Shown here: positions 1-8,613 of the stretch, piece by piece
Numbering within the stretch: the stretch's first letter is position 1
How the letters are laid out: the number at the start of each line of letters is the position of its first letter
Source: Gynuella sunshinyii YC6258
Lineage (GTDB): Bacteria > Pseudomonadota > Gammaproteobacteria > Pseudomonadales > Natronospirillaceae
Assembly (NCBI RefSeq): GCF_000940805.1
Contig: NZ_CP007142.1
Coordinates: 2,394,593-2,458,592 of the forward strand
DNA: 64,000 nucleotides
Direction: 5' to 3'
Translations under genes and position numbers: made by a program
The notes under the pieces: model-generated
Database searches by the model: none
What the model was told of the DNA's origin: nothing
What the model saw: only the letters and a program-made list of their open reading frames with translations

Positions 1-229
1 TAAAGCGGGTCTTGCCATGGGACAGTTGCCTGAAGATGTTCGGCAGTTGATTTCAGATGATCTGTTTTACATGAAGTCCTTCAGTGTAAATAATGATCGT
101 TATGGGCTGGTGTACTTTATGCCGGATGAAAATCGTGAAGTGCAACAGGAAGCTTACATGCAGTTCCGACGACTGGTAGCTTTGACTGAAAAAAACTTCA
201 TGCAGGATTTTGAGACTGATCTGTCTTGA
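1..229 (+). CDS. C-terminal fragment of a signalling protein, probably HDOD/GAF type (5' partial)
   Basis: The reading frame is open to the left edge of the window (first whole codon at base 2), so only about the last 75 residues are visible and the real start lies outside. The tail reads DDLFYMKSFSVNN, then YGLVYFMPDENRE, then QFRRLVALTEKNF. This pattern resembles the end of the GAF-like domain that follows the HDOD domain in many gammaproteobacterial signalling proteins. That family call is inference from a short tail and could be wrong. It ends 25 bases before psd on the same strand, so the two may be co-transcribed. Confidence 0.5.
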   Translation, partial: KAGLAMGQLPEDVRQLISDDLFYMKSFSVNNDRYGLVYFMPDENREVQQEAYMQFRRLVALTEKNFMQDFETDLS

Positions 230-254
230 GTTTCCGATATATTGAGTAGAGTGA

Positions 255-1097
255 ATGAAAGATAGACTGTTTATATGGTTTCAGTACCTTGCCCCGCAAC
301 ATTTGATTTCCCGTGTTATTGGTTTTTTTGCTGACCGACACGTGCCCTGGCTGACGGTCAGGGTTATTCGATGGTTTGCCGAGCGGTATCAGGTAGATTT
401 GAAAGATGCGGTGAGTGCGGATTTGCACAGTTATCGGACGTTTAATGAGTTTTTTACCCGTGCACTGAAACCGGAAGCCAGGCCGTTGGCCGAGCAAAAT
501 GATTTATGGGTTTCTCCGGTCGACGGCCGTATCAGTCAGTATGGTGATATCAATGAAGGACGAGTCGTCCAGGCCAAAGGGCAGACATATTCTGTAATGG
601 AGTTATTGGGTGGAGACGAGCAGCTGTCGGAGCAGTTTGCATCCGGAAAATACATGACAATATATCTTTCCCCTAAAGATTATCATCGTATCCATATGCC
701 GACGGATGGAAAATTGGAGAATATGGTATTCGTCCCTGGAAAACTGTTCAGTGTTAATCAGGTGACTGCTGATCATGTGCCTCGTTTGTTTGCCCGTAAT
801 GAGAGGGTGGTTGCTGTGTTCGATACACCCGATGGAAAGATGGCCATGGTGCTGGTTGGGGCGATGGTTGTTGCAAGCATTGAAACCGTTTGGGCCGGCA
901 TAGTGGCGCCAATAACACGCAAAATTTTGCGGCGTGACTATCCTGAAAAACAGGTAACACTTGCCCGGGGTGAAGAAATGGGGCGTTTTCGTCTGGGCTC
1001 TACGGTTGTTCTGTTGTCCGACAATACATCGACTCAATGGTCAAAGGAATTCAGACCTAATGGTGATATTCGCCTTGGAGAGAGCCTGTTACAGTAA
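255..1097 (+). CDS. psd: Phosphatidylserine decarboxylase proenzyme
   Basis: It converts phosphatidylserine to phosphatidylethanolamine, the last step of PE synthesis, at the inner membrane. The 280-residue product has the usual bacterial length. The C-terminal LGST motif is present with Ser249 as the predicted self-cleavage site that becomes the pyruvoyl cofactor of the alpha chain. YLSPKDYHRIHMP in the middle of the chain is the conserved histidine-containing block, and SPVDG lies near residue 91. The start is the ATG at 255. It follows the preceding gene closely and is followed by a 135-base gap before proQ in which I see nothing distinct. Confidence 0.96.
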   Translation: MKDRLFIWFQYLAPQHLISRVIGFFADRHVPWLTVRVIRWFAERYQVDLKDAVSADLHSYRTFNEFFTRALKPEARPLAEQNDLWVSPVDGRISQYGDINEGRVVQAKGQTYSVMELLGGDEQLSEQFASGKYMTIYLSPKDYHRIHMPTDGKLENMVFVPGKLFSVNQVTADHVPRLFARNERVVAVFDTPDGKMAMVLVGAMVVASIETVWAGIVAPITRKILRRDYPEKQVTLARGEEMGRFRLGSTVVLLSDNTSTQWSKEFRPNGDIRLGESLLQ

Positions 1098-1232
1098 TTT
1101 TAGTGGCCATTAATGGTTGCAGTAACAGCAGGTTCCGGCGTTGCTACGCAGGCCGGGTATTAATGTATCGCGAGTGCTTGTCAGTCCTGGTTAAGGCCTG
1201 TATGCTCGCCCCCTCTATAAACACCGGAATAT

Positions 1233-1733
1233 ATGTCTTTGGTAACTATGTCTGAATCTTCAAATGCAACAGTGATTAAAAAGAAACTGACTCCGGAACA
1301 GCGGAGTAAAAAAAGGGAAGCTGCCAAAGTTGCCGTGGAGCTTTTGTCTGAGGCATATCCGGAGGTCTTTGATCTCAAAAATCCCCGTCCTTTGAAAATC
1401 GGTATCCATGAGTCACTGGCTGAAGACGGCAAAGTTTCAAAGACTAAGATCAGGCGGGCACTATCGGCGTATGTTCGGCACTATGCTTACTTGAGCTGTC
1501 TGAAAGAAGGTGCAATGCGAATTGATCTTGACGGGTCTGAAGTGGCTCCTGTAAGTGCCGAAGAGGCCCAGCATGCGACTGAAAAGGTGGCTGAGGTCGA
1601 AAAGATACGCCAGGAAAAGCAACAGAAATACGAACAGCGCAAGCAGGCTCAGGTAAGACGCAAGGAAAAAGAAAAGCGGATTTCCCAGAAGCTGGAAGCG
1701 TTGGTGGCTAAATCAACCAGCGTTAAGAATTAG
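1233..1733 (+). CDS. proQ: ProQ/FinO-family RNA chaperone
   Basis: This 166-residue protein has the ProQ/FinO fold in its first ~110 residues (LTPEQRSKKREAAKVAVELL, then PRPLKIGIHESL and TKIRRALSAYVRHYAYL). A highly charged Lys/Gln/Arg/Glu-rich tail, probably helical, follows. The family binds structured sRNAs and mRNA 3' ends. The tail lacks an evident Hfq-like or Tudor-like second domain as found in enterobacterial ProQ, so this is the short form. The ATG at 1233 has GGA upstream at suitable spacing; a second in-frame ATG at 1248 is a possible alternative start. It is convergent with epmA. Confidence 0.88.
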   Translation: MSLVTMSESSNATVIKKKLTPEQRSKKREAAKVAVELLSEAYPEVFDLKNPRPLKIGIHESLAEDGKVSKTKIRRALSAYVRHYAYLSCLKEGAMRIDLDGSEVAPVSAEEAQHATEKVAEVEKIRQEKQQKYEQRKQAQVRRKEKEKRISQKLEALVAKSTSVKN

Positions 1734-1753
1734 TGATTTAACCGATCATATTT

Positions 1754-1778
1754 ATGCCTGATTTAATTGGTCAGGCAT
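1754..1778. terminator. Hairpin between convergent proQ and epmA
   Basis: ATGCCTGA and TCAGGCAT form an 8-bp stem with a 9-base loop in the short gap between the two convergent genes, overlapping the epmA stop codon. There is no strong T tract on either side, so bidirectional termination is plausible but not certain. Confidence 0.4.
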
Positions 1779-2709
1779 TCTCCCAGGAAAAACTCAGCAC
1801 TTCTTTGATGTTTCTGCTGTGACAGGCAATCATGATCAGTCGGTCAATACCCATAGCGATACCGGCACAATCGGGCAGGCCATTTTCAAGAGCATCCAAC
1901 ATCAGCTTATCAACAGGCACAGGTTGTTTGCCCATCTTCACGCGCCGGCGGTTGTCGTCGTCAAACCGATCTTTCTGTTCCTTGGCGTTCGTTAGTTCCC
2001 AGTAGCCGTTGGCAAGCTCCATTCCTTTGAAAAAAATTTCAAACCGGTGTGAAACCTTTTCGCCGTCGGGATCTGTCGTCTTTTTCGCCAGTGCTGCCTG
2101 TGATGCAGGGAATCTGTGTAGTACGGTAAATTGGTTTGGATTAAATCCAGGCTCAATGACAATGGATATCAGCAAATCAAGACAGTCGTCACGGCTAAAA
2201 TTATCTGCTTCAGCCCCAGCGTATTGGTGACATAGTTGTTTCAAGGCAGATAGTTCGGCGGTCAACGGGTCTACTTGCAAATAAGAAATAAAAGCATCCC
2301 GGTAACTGATAACCTGAGTAGAATGCTCGCCCGTGATGCAACTGATCAGCGCAATCGCTTCCTGCCACAGCTGTTGGTCCGTGTATCCAGGTTGATACCA
2401 CTCCAGCATGGTGAATTCCGGATTGTGACGCTTACCGGCTTCGTCCTGACGGAAGACCTTGCAGATCTGAAAAACGGCCCCGCTTCCTGCTGCTACCAGG
2501 CGTTTCATGGGGAACTCTGGCGAGGTCTGCAAAAAATGATCATTGACTCTGAAAGAATCCAGGTGAGGATCCGTTGCTGCGAATTGCGAGAGTATAGGGG
2601 TTTCCACTTCCAGCACCTGGCGGTCCTGAAAAAAATTGCGGATCTTGTTGATGATCTGGGCGCGGATGACAAGGTTTTGAAGAGGTGCAGTAGGTTTCCA
2701 GGCGGTCAT
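1771..2709 (-). CDS. epmA: EF-P--(R)-beta-lysine ligase EpmA
   Basis: This 312-residue class II lysyl-tRNA-synthetase paralogue lacks the anticodon-binding domain. The family attaches (R)-beta-lysine to Lys34 of elongation factor P instead of charging tRNA. Class II motifs are visible: VETPILSQ near the start, FRQDEAGKRHNPEFTMLEWY (motif 2) in the middle, and GIAMGIDRLIMIA (motif 3) near the C-terminus. It lies 65 bases downstream of efp on the same strand, with the aminomutase epmB divergent from efp, so substrate and both modification enzymes are neighbours. Confidence 0.95.
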   Translation of the reverse strand: MTAWKPTAPLQNLVIRAQIINKIRNFFQDRQVLEVETPILSQFAATDPHLDSFRVNDHFLQTSPEFPMKRLVAAGSGAVFQICKVFRQDEAGKRHNPEFTMLEWYQPGYTDQQLWQEAIALISCITGEHSTQVISYRDAFISYLQVDPLTAELSALKQLCHQYAGAEADNFSRDDCLDLLISIVIEPGFNPNQFTVLHRFPASQAALAKKTTDPDGEKVSHRFEIFFKGMELANGYWELTNAKEQKDRFDDDNRRRVKMGKQPVPVDKLMLDALENGLPDCAGIAMGIDRLIMIACHSRNIKEVLSFSWENA

Positions 2710-2734
2710 AATTTATCACATAGATAAAGAATAT

Positions 2735-2760
2735 CGGCAGGGTTTATTGCGGCCCTGCCG
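2735..2760 (-). terminator. Hairpin between efp and epmA
   Basis: CGGCAGGG and CCCTGCCG form a perfect 8-bp GC-rich stem with a 10-base loop, 15 bases past the efp stop codon. On the minus strand it is followed by a short T-containing stretch (ATATTCTTT). It may be a leaky terminator lowering epmA expression relative to the abundant efp product. Confidence 0.5.
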
Positions 2761-2774
2761 ACTGCATGAACAAG

Positions 2775-3350
2775 TCAGTCCTGCTTGGCGCGACTGACAT
2801 ATTCGCCACTACGAGTATCCACGCGGATGATTTCTCCGGTTTCAATGAACAGAGGGACTCGGACGACAGCGCCTGTGCTCAACGTGGCTGGTTTTGATCC
2901 GCCTTGTGCGGTATCACCCTTCAGGCCAGGGTCAGTCTCTGTCACTTCGAGTTCTACAAATTTCGGTGGCACTACCGAGAGAATTTGCCCATTGAACAAA
3001 GTAACCTCAAACACATCCTGCTCTTTCAGCCAGTCTTTGGCTTCCTTAATGGCATCACTGCTGGCAGCAAGTTGCTCATAAGAACCGTCTGTTTTCATGA
3101 AATGCCAGAATTCACCGTCGGTATATACATACTCCATATCGATATCGAGTACGTCTGCCCCTTCCAGTGATTCACCGGATTTAAATGTCCGTTCCCAGGT
3201 ACGTCCGGTCTTCAGGTTTTTAAGTTTGACGCGGTTGAAAGCTTGACCTTTACCCGGTTTGACGAATTCGTTTTCGACAATACTGCAGGGCTCTCCGTCC
3301 AGTAATACTTTGAGACCACCGCGAAATTCGTTGGTAGAATAATTAGCCAT
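2775..3350 (-). CDS. efp: Translation elongation factor P
   Basis: EF-P binds between the P and E sites and relieves ribosome stalling at polyproline stretches. The 191-residue product is close to the usual ~188. The N-terminal KOW-like domain contains [10 protein letters not shown] with Lys34 at the tip of the loop, the residue beta-lysylated by EpmA. Two OB-like domains follow, and the EF-P signature sits in the region containing [14 protein letters not shown]. Lys34 and the adjacent epmA/epmB show the bacterial lysine-type modification rather than rhamnosylation. It shares a 56-base divergent promoter region with epmB. Confidence 0.97.
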   Translation of the reverse strand: MANYSTNEFRGGLKVLLDGEPCSIVENEFVKPGKGQAFNRVKLKNLKTGRTWERTFKSGESLEGADVLDIDMEYVYTDGEFWHFMKTDGSYEQLAASSDAIKEAKDWLKEQDVFEVTLFNGQILSVVPPKFVELEVTETDPGLKGDTAQGGSKPATLSTGAVVRVPLFIETGEIIRVDTRSGEYVSRAKQD

Positions 3351-3406
3351 CTGTTAATCCAATATGGTTATTAATTTTTTTCGTTAGCCAGAAATTAAGG
3401 GGCGCT

Positions 3407-4414
3407 ATGATACCTGTTTATGATCAAGCTGTGGAAATATTAAATTGGCGAGATCAATTGAAGGAGATGTTTCGCACTCCCGAAGCTTTATTGTCGCATC
3501 TGAATCTGGCTGCAGATCAGAACCATTCAGACCTGCTTGGCTCGGTTGTACAAGGGTTTTCCCTGAAAGTAACGCGACATTATGCCAGCCTGATGCGGAA
3601 AGGTGACTGGAATGATCCGTTACTGCTGCAGGTTTTACCGCAGATTAAAGAATTGGATGTCCATCCTGGATTTGTTGCTGAGCCTTTGCAGGAACACGAA
3701 GCTATGGTACTGCCAGGGCTTATTCATAAGTATGCTGGGCGAATACTATTGGTCTTGGGAGGTGCCTGTGCGGTCAATTGTCGTTACTGTTTTCGTCGTA
3801 ATTTTGATTATGCCGATCAGGGGCTTTCAGATGCATCAACTCCTGCAGTGATTGAATATATTCGCAATGATCCCAGTATTACTGAAGTGATTCTTAGTGG
3901 TGGAGACCCATTGTTGTGGCCTACCCGCCGGTTGAAATCGCTGACTACGGAGCTTAGTGCCATTTCGCACCTGAAGACACTGAGGGTTCACAGTCGTGTG
4001 CCTGTAGTACTTCCAGATCGTTTGGATCGTGAGTTTTGCGAATGGTGGAATGCTTTACCGTTAAAAAAAGTCATGGTGTTGCATGCCAATCATGGCAATG
4101 AGTTCTCTGACCAAATGCACCGGAACCTTAAACAGCTTGCTCAGACAACACTGTTAAACCAGGCGGTATTGCTGGCAGGGGTGAATGATAATGTTCCCGC
4201 TCTGACAGAACTGTGTCAGCGAGGTTTTGAGATGGGGGTTTTGCCCTATTATCTGCATTTGCTGGACAAAGTCAGAGGTGCGGGGCATTTTCTGGTGACG
4301 GATCAAAAAGCGCGGTTGTTGATGGAACAGTTATCCCATAATCTTCCCGGCTATCTTGTACCTAAGCTGGTAAGGGAAGTTCCTGGAGAGCTTTCAAAAA
4401 CCCCGATCAGTTAG
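3407..4414 (+). CDS. epmB: EF-P beta-lysylation protein EpmB (lysine 2,3-aminomutase-like, radical SAM)
   Basis: It converts (S)-alpha-lysine to (R)-beta-lysine, the substrate EpmA ligates to EF-P. The radical SAM cluster motif CxxxCxxC is present as CAVNCRYC (Cys121, Cys125, Cys128), followed by the SGGDPL motif. At 335 residues it is the short EpmB form without the C-terminal oligomerisation extension of clostridial aminomutases. The ATG at 3407 follows AAGGGGCGCT, a good ribosome binding site. It is transcribed divergently from efp. No epmC-like hydroxylase is seen in the window. Confidence 0.95.
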   Translation: MIPVYDQAVEILNWRDQLKEMFRTPEALLSHLNLAADQNHSDLLGSVVQGFSLKVTRHYASLMRKGDWNDPLLLQVLPQIKELDVHPGFVAEPLQEHEAMVLPGLIHKYAGRILLVLGGACAVNCRYCFRRNFDYADQGLSDASTPAVIEYIRNDPSITEVILSGGDPLLWPTRRLKSLTTELSAISHLKTLRVHSRVPVVLPDRLDREFCEWWNALPLKKVMVLHANHGNEFSDQMHRNLKQLAQTTLLNQAVLLAGVNDNVPALTELCQRGFEMGVLPYYLHLLDKVRGAGHFLVTDQKARLLMEQLSHNLPGYLVPKLVREVPGELSKTPIS

Positions 4415-4585
4415 CTAGTCATATGGCAGTTTTGTACAAGTCTGCTGATATGTGACTATACTAGACGTAAAGATCGATAAGAAATCTGACATGTATCCCT
4501 GGATTGGTTCAGTAACTATATGTAGATTAGTAAGTTTTCCAACAGCTTGATAAGTCTTGAATTAGTATGCTAATAGAAGGTTTGC

Positions 4586-6412
4586 ATGGATAGCCGCCAG
4601 GATAAACAATATTTGCAGGTACCGAGGCAGACTCTGACCACCTTGTCTTTCTGTGAACCGACGGCAAGACAGTTGAATGCGTGGGTAAGCAGTTTGCCGA
4701 TGGCCAATATCGGTGAAACGGCGCGTCAGCTTTACCATGCAGTCATTGAGTTCAACCAACTTCGGTTATCCGACCAAAGCCGGTTTGAGTTGCTGGAGTT
4801 AGTTCGTGGGCCGATTTATTACATCTGCAACGCGTTAAACAACCGTTATCTGTTGCAAACAGTGGTGCTGGATGAAAATCAGCGGAAGATCGCTAATCTG
4901 GCTCAGGCACTGCAAACCCATCTGGCGATTGGCTATAAGATTATTCTTGCCGAGTTCATGAACAATGGAACTGGTAAGGCAAAAGAGATTGTTTCCAAAT
5001 CTCTTCATCGGGTTCTGGCGGACATCGCGCCCAATATATTACGATCCTATCAGCTTTATTTGCGTACACCTCCGGGCATTTGGCGCGAATTGCATCAGTT
5101 GTATCAGTTTTCCGTTGCTTATAACCTCACGCACTATCAACTTGCTGATGACATGTCGGTCAGTGATCAAAAACTGTCCGTTAAAGAACTATATTGCCGG
5201 ACCTTATTGTTGGGCACATGTCAGCCTAATCAGTTGCATCAGCGTGATTTGTCTGAAGTGTATGGTGCCCTGGAGTTATGGGCCTCCGATGTTCAGATTG
5301 AGGATGTTGCGGATGAGCGTTCCACTTTAATTATTAACCCTGAATCCGATTCCGGACCGATATACAGGCACTTGCTCAAACCCCAGACTTTGTCTGATTA
5401 CATGGGGCTGAATACCACTGCGTTGGTCAGAGCATTGCATGCGTCCCAGAGTTCCGGTGCCAGTAATGGCAAGGGTACTGGAACCAGTGGTTTTAGAGTT
5501 CCTGAAGGTATCAGTGCTGTATTGATAAACCATTTGATTCAGTCATGGGGAGGAATGAAGCAGCGAACTTTCAGTCGCTCTCCAGCTGCCGGAGAAGTGG
5601 AGATAGCGGTGGGGCTAATTGCATCCCATTACCATCTGTCTGGTCAGGTAGGGTTTTATCAGCAGCTTTATCATTCCCAGGGAGGATATGGAAACAACCC
5701 GTTTATAGGATCCAGTGCGGTTCATTTTGATATGACCGAACACAAAACCCTGAGGGAACATCAGGATGTCTGGGAAGAATCTTTTGACGCCGGGAGAGCA
5801 ACACGTAATGACATTAATTCCAACAGCAAACCTCTGGATTTTGGCGGTGATAGCGCAATAGATGTTCCTCGGGACGCAGAGGAAACCCCACCGAAATATA
5901 TTGTTTCTCTGGTGAATACCTCTCCCAGAGGATATTGCGTAAGGTGGCAGCAGAGTTTGGCCGCGAACGTTCAGACCGGTGAAATCATTGTTATACGGGA
6001 AAACAATGCGAACCGCTGGAATCTTGGAATTATCCGCTGGATCAGACAGGCAGCCAAAGAAGGTGCTTTGATGGGGGTGGAGTTGATTGCGCCGAATGCC
6101 AGACCCAGTGCAATTCGTCTTCATAACAAAACCGGCCAGCATGGTGATTATATGCGTGCGATGATCATTCCCGAGATCAGACAGATTGGTCAGCCAATAT
6201 CCATTATTGTGCCAAGGATGCCATTTCAGGTTGGTCATAAAGTTGGGTTGAATATCGATGGTCGGGAAGATAAATATCAGTTGATCAAACGTTTACAGGG
6301 AACGTCAGCATTCAATCAATATCAAATTAAGTCGTCTGAAAGCAAACCGTTAAATCAGGACAAGTCAGCAACAGATGATGATGGTTTCGAATCCCTGTGG
6401 CGCCAACTATAA
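4586..6412 (+). CDS. Large conserved protein with a divergent C-terminal PilZ-like domain, next to fimX
   Basis: I recognise this 608-residue protein only as a conserved type found beside c-di-GMP/twitching genes; its function is not established to my knowledge. Residues ~1-330 are mostly helical (LPMANIGETARQLYHAVIEF near residue 36, then a long leucine-rich segment). A Gly/Ser linker region follows. Residues ~425-590 look like a PilZ-type beta barrel: NTSPRG at 444-449 fits the [D/N]xSxxG PilZ motif, followed by a GVELI strand. The upstream RxxxR motif of c-di-GMP-binding PilZ domains is not evident, so nucleotide binding is uncertain. There is no signal peptide or membrane segment. It lies 119 bases upstream of fimX on the same strand, which suggests a related role. 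Confidence 0.7.
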   Translation: MDSRQDKQYLQVPRQTLTTLSFCEPTARQLNAWVSSLPMANIGETARQLYHAVIEFNQLRLSDQSRFELLELVRGPIYYICNALNNRYLLQTVVLDENQRKIANLAQALQTHLAIGYKIILAEFMNNGTGKAKEIVSKSLHRVLADIAPNILRSYQLYLRTPPGIWRELHQLYQFSVAYNLTHYQLADDMSVSDQKLSVKELYCRTLLLGTCQPNQLHQRDLSEVYGALELWASDVQIEDVADERSTLIINPESDSGPIYRHLLKPQTLSDYMGLNTTALVRALHASQSSGASNGKGTGTSGFRVPEGISAVLINHLIQSWGGMKQRTFSRSPAAGEVEIAVGLIASHYHLSGQVGFYQQLYHSQGGYGNNPFIGSSAVHFDMTEHKTLREHQDVWEESFDAGRATRNDINSNSKPLDFGGDSAIDVPRDAEETPPKYIVSLVNTSPRGYCVRWQQSLAANVQTGEIIVIRENNANRWNLGIIRWIRQAAKEGALMGVELIAPNARPSAIRLHNKTGQHGDYMRAMIIPEIRQIGQPISIIVPRMPFQVGHKVGLNIDGREDKYQLIKRLQGTSAFNQYQIKSSESKPLNQDKSATDDDGFESLWRQL

Positions 6413-6462
6413 GTAATTAATGGTCGAATAACGGCATTATGTACCACTTTTGGGAATCGCTT

Positions 6463-6492
6463 TTGGAAAATTTTTCTTACGAGTCATATACT
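6463..6492 (+). promoter_or_regulatory. Candidate sigma-70 promoter for the FimX-like gene
   Basis: A TTGGAA -35 and a TATACT -10 are separated by 18 bases; the -10 ends 39 bases before the ATG at 6532. Placement and hexamers are good, but the call rests on pattern alone. Confidence 0.5.
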
Positions 6493-6531
6493 ATGTGGCC
6501 GTTTATCTGAAATTTCTGGGGCTTTGTCAGA

Positions 6532-8613
6532 ATGAGCACGTCGTTAGATGATCCAATTCAATTACTGATTCTTCATGATACTCAGAATGAAGCGGAGCCT
6601 CTGATTAACCTGTTCAGAAACTCAGGTCAGATTGTTCGGTCGGTTTTTGTTGCTTCCAATGAAGAGCTGGTGTCTTTGGTACGTGATTCGTCCTGGGATC
6701 TGGTATTGGCCAAATGGGATACCGAAACTGTCGACGTGCCTGCCTGTCTGGATGCTATCCGTCATTCAGGAAAAGATATTCCCTGTGTTGTTCTTCTGAG
6801 TAGCTATGCTCCTGATCTGGTCAATAGCGCAATTCGCGCCGGAGCAACTGATATTGCTGTTGAGTTCCAGGAAGATCACATTTTAATGGCCTCGATGCGT
6901 GAGGTTGCTGCTCTTAAAGTACGACGTAGGTTGCGCGAAACGGATATTAACCTGCGCGATTCAGAACAGCGTGTCCAGCTACTCCTTGAAAATTCCAAAG
7001 ATGCCATTGCCTATGTTCATGAAGGTATGCACATTTATTCCAATGGTACCTATGTTGAGATGTTTGGTTATAGCGAATCGGACGATCTTCTTGGGATTCT
7101 GTTTATGGATCTTATTGAAGAAGAGAAACAGCAGGAGCTGAAAAAGTGTCTGAAAGTATATTCAGACGGAGCAAAAGAGTCTCTGGACTGTAATGTAGTC
7201 CATGAAAATGGTGAACAGTTTCCTGTCCATATCGAATTTTCCGGTGCGTCCTATGATGGAGAACGCTGCATTCAGGTTATTATCCGAACCACACAGGTCG
7301 ATGCTGAGATCAGAAAACAGCTGGAGGATATGAGTACCCGGGATCTATTGACCAATCTCTACAACTATCAATATTTCATGAATCATCTGGGAGCGGCTTA
7401 CCAGCAGGCTGTTCACTCTGGCCGGAATTCAACTATTCTCTATGTACATCTGAATAATCTTGTCAGTTTACGTTCTCAGGTTGGTTTGGCTGGAGCGGAT
7501 ATTGTGTTGACTGACATCGCAACAGTGCTTTCCAAGTTTGAAATTCCCAATGGTTTATTGGCTCGCATCGCTGATGATGCTTTCGCATTTAATATTCTTG
7601 GTCAGGATCTGGAACTGGCAAATAAACTGGCTGCCAAGATACGTAAAGCGGTCCAGGAACACCTATCTGAGGTAGATGGCAGAACAGTTCAGACCAAATG
7701 TAGTATAGGTATTAGTCTGGTTGACGAACAGTGTGCCAGTGGTGGTGAAGCACTGACTCATGCTCACCAGGCTGCTGAACAGGCGCAGAAAAAAGAAACC
7801 GGTATTAGTTATTTTGATAAGACTGATATCCGTAATGTTGCTGACGATAACCTGGGGGCTCAGGTTTCTCATGCGCTGGCCAATGATGGATTCAAGCTTC
7901 TGTTCCAACCTATTATCAGTTTGCGGGGTGATGCCAGAGAGCATTACGAAGTGTTGTTGCGACTGGTTGATAAAAATGGACAGGAAGTGTCGCCCTTGGA
8001 ATTCCTGCAAACTGCCCATGCTATCAATCAGGCCGGACGCATTGACCGCTGGGTTGTGCAAAATGCACTTAAAGATCTTTCTGTCCATCGTCAGTCTGGT
8101 AGTGATACACAGATTCTGATCAATATCACTTCTGCTTCTATCAGCGATCCCACCTTTTTACCTTGGGTTAACTCTCAGCTAAAAGAAAACCGGGTGCCGG
8201 GTAATGCTGTCGTGTTTCAGATTAGTCAGGCGGATGCTGTTGCTTATTTGAAACCTGCCAAAGCCTTTAGCAAAGGGCTGTCATTGTTACACTGTCATTT
8301 GTCTATCAGCCACTTTGGACAGATGCAGGAAGACATGAATATTACCAAGCATCTTGATATCAGCTACATTAAGTTTCATCCGGATTTATCAATAAACCTG
8401 GAAGATCAGGCTGTTCAGCAGCGCCTCGAGACGATTGTGAAACAGGTGCAGCAGCATAATATTGATACCATCGTGCCTCATATTGAAAGTGCCACTATGC
8501 TGGCACTGTTATGGCAGGCAGGGGTGAATTATATTCAGGGATATTTGCTGCAGGGACCAGTTGCAGACATGAGTTACGATTTCAGCGATGAAGGCGAAGA
8601 GCAGGCTGTTTAA
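6532..8613 (+). CDS. fimX: FimX-like c-di-GMP effector (REC-PAS-degenerate GGDEF-degenerate EAL)
   Basis: This 693-residue protein has the FimX domain order. A receiver-like domain (~9-125) lacks the phosphoacceptor Asp, with DLVLAKW at 56-62. A PAS domain spans ~140-255, a GGDEF-like domain ~265-425 and an EAL-like domain ~440-685. The GGDEF motif is degenerate (ADDAF, 347-351) and EAL is EVL (473-475, EVLLRL), so neither cyclase nor phosphodiesterase activity is expected. In Pseudomonas and Xanthomonas, FimX binds c-di-GMP through its EAL domain and promotes pilus assembly with PilZ and PilB. Orthology is inferred from architecture and matching degeneracy. Its last bases overlap the convergent ppx-like gene by 4. 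Confidence 0.85.
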   Translation: MSTSLDDPIQLLILHDTQNEAEPLINLFRNSGQIVRSVFVASNEELVSLVRDSSWDLVLAKWDTETVDVPACLDAIRHSGKDIPCVVLLSSYAPDLVNSAIRAGATDIAVEFQEDHILMASMREVAALKVRRRLRETDINLRDSEQRVQLLLENSKDAIAYVHEGMHIYSNGTYVEMFGYSESDDLLGILFMDLIEEEKQQELKKCLKVYSDGAKESLDCNVVHENGEQFPVHIEFSGASYDGERCIQVIIRTTQVDAEIRKQLEDMSTRDLLTNLYNYQYFMNHLGAAYQQAVHSGRNSTILYVHLNNLVSLRSQVGLAGADIVLTDIATVLSKFEIPNGLLARIADDAFAFNILGQDLELANKLAAKIRKAVQEHLSEVDGRTVQTKCSIGISLVDEQCASGGEALTHAHQAAEQAQKKETGISYFDKTDIRNVADDNLGAQVSHALANDGFKLLFQPIISLRGDAREHYEVLLRLVDKNGQEVSPLEFLQTAHAINQAGRIDRWVVQNALKDLSVHRQSGSDTQILINITSASISDPTFLPWVNSQLKENRVPGNAVVFQISQADAVAYLKPAKAFSKGLSLLHCHLSISHFGQMQEDMNITKHLDISYIKFHPDLSINLEDQAVQQRLETIVKQVQQHNIDTIVPHIESATMLALLWQAGVNYIQGYLLQGPVADMSYDFSDEGEEQAV

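Noticed and set aside
5615-6238. 207-codon minus-strand frame inside the PilZ-like gene
   Set aside because: It is antisense to a longer frame with family-like motifs and has no features of its own.
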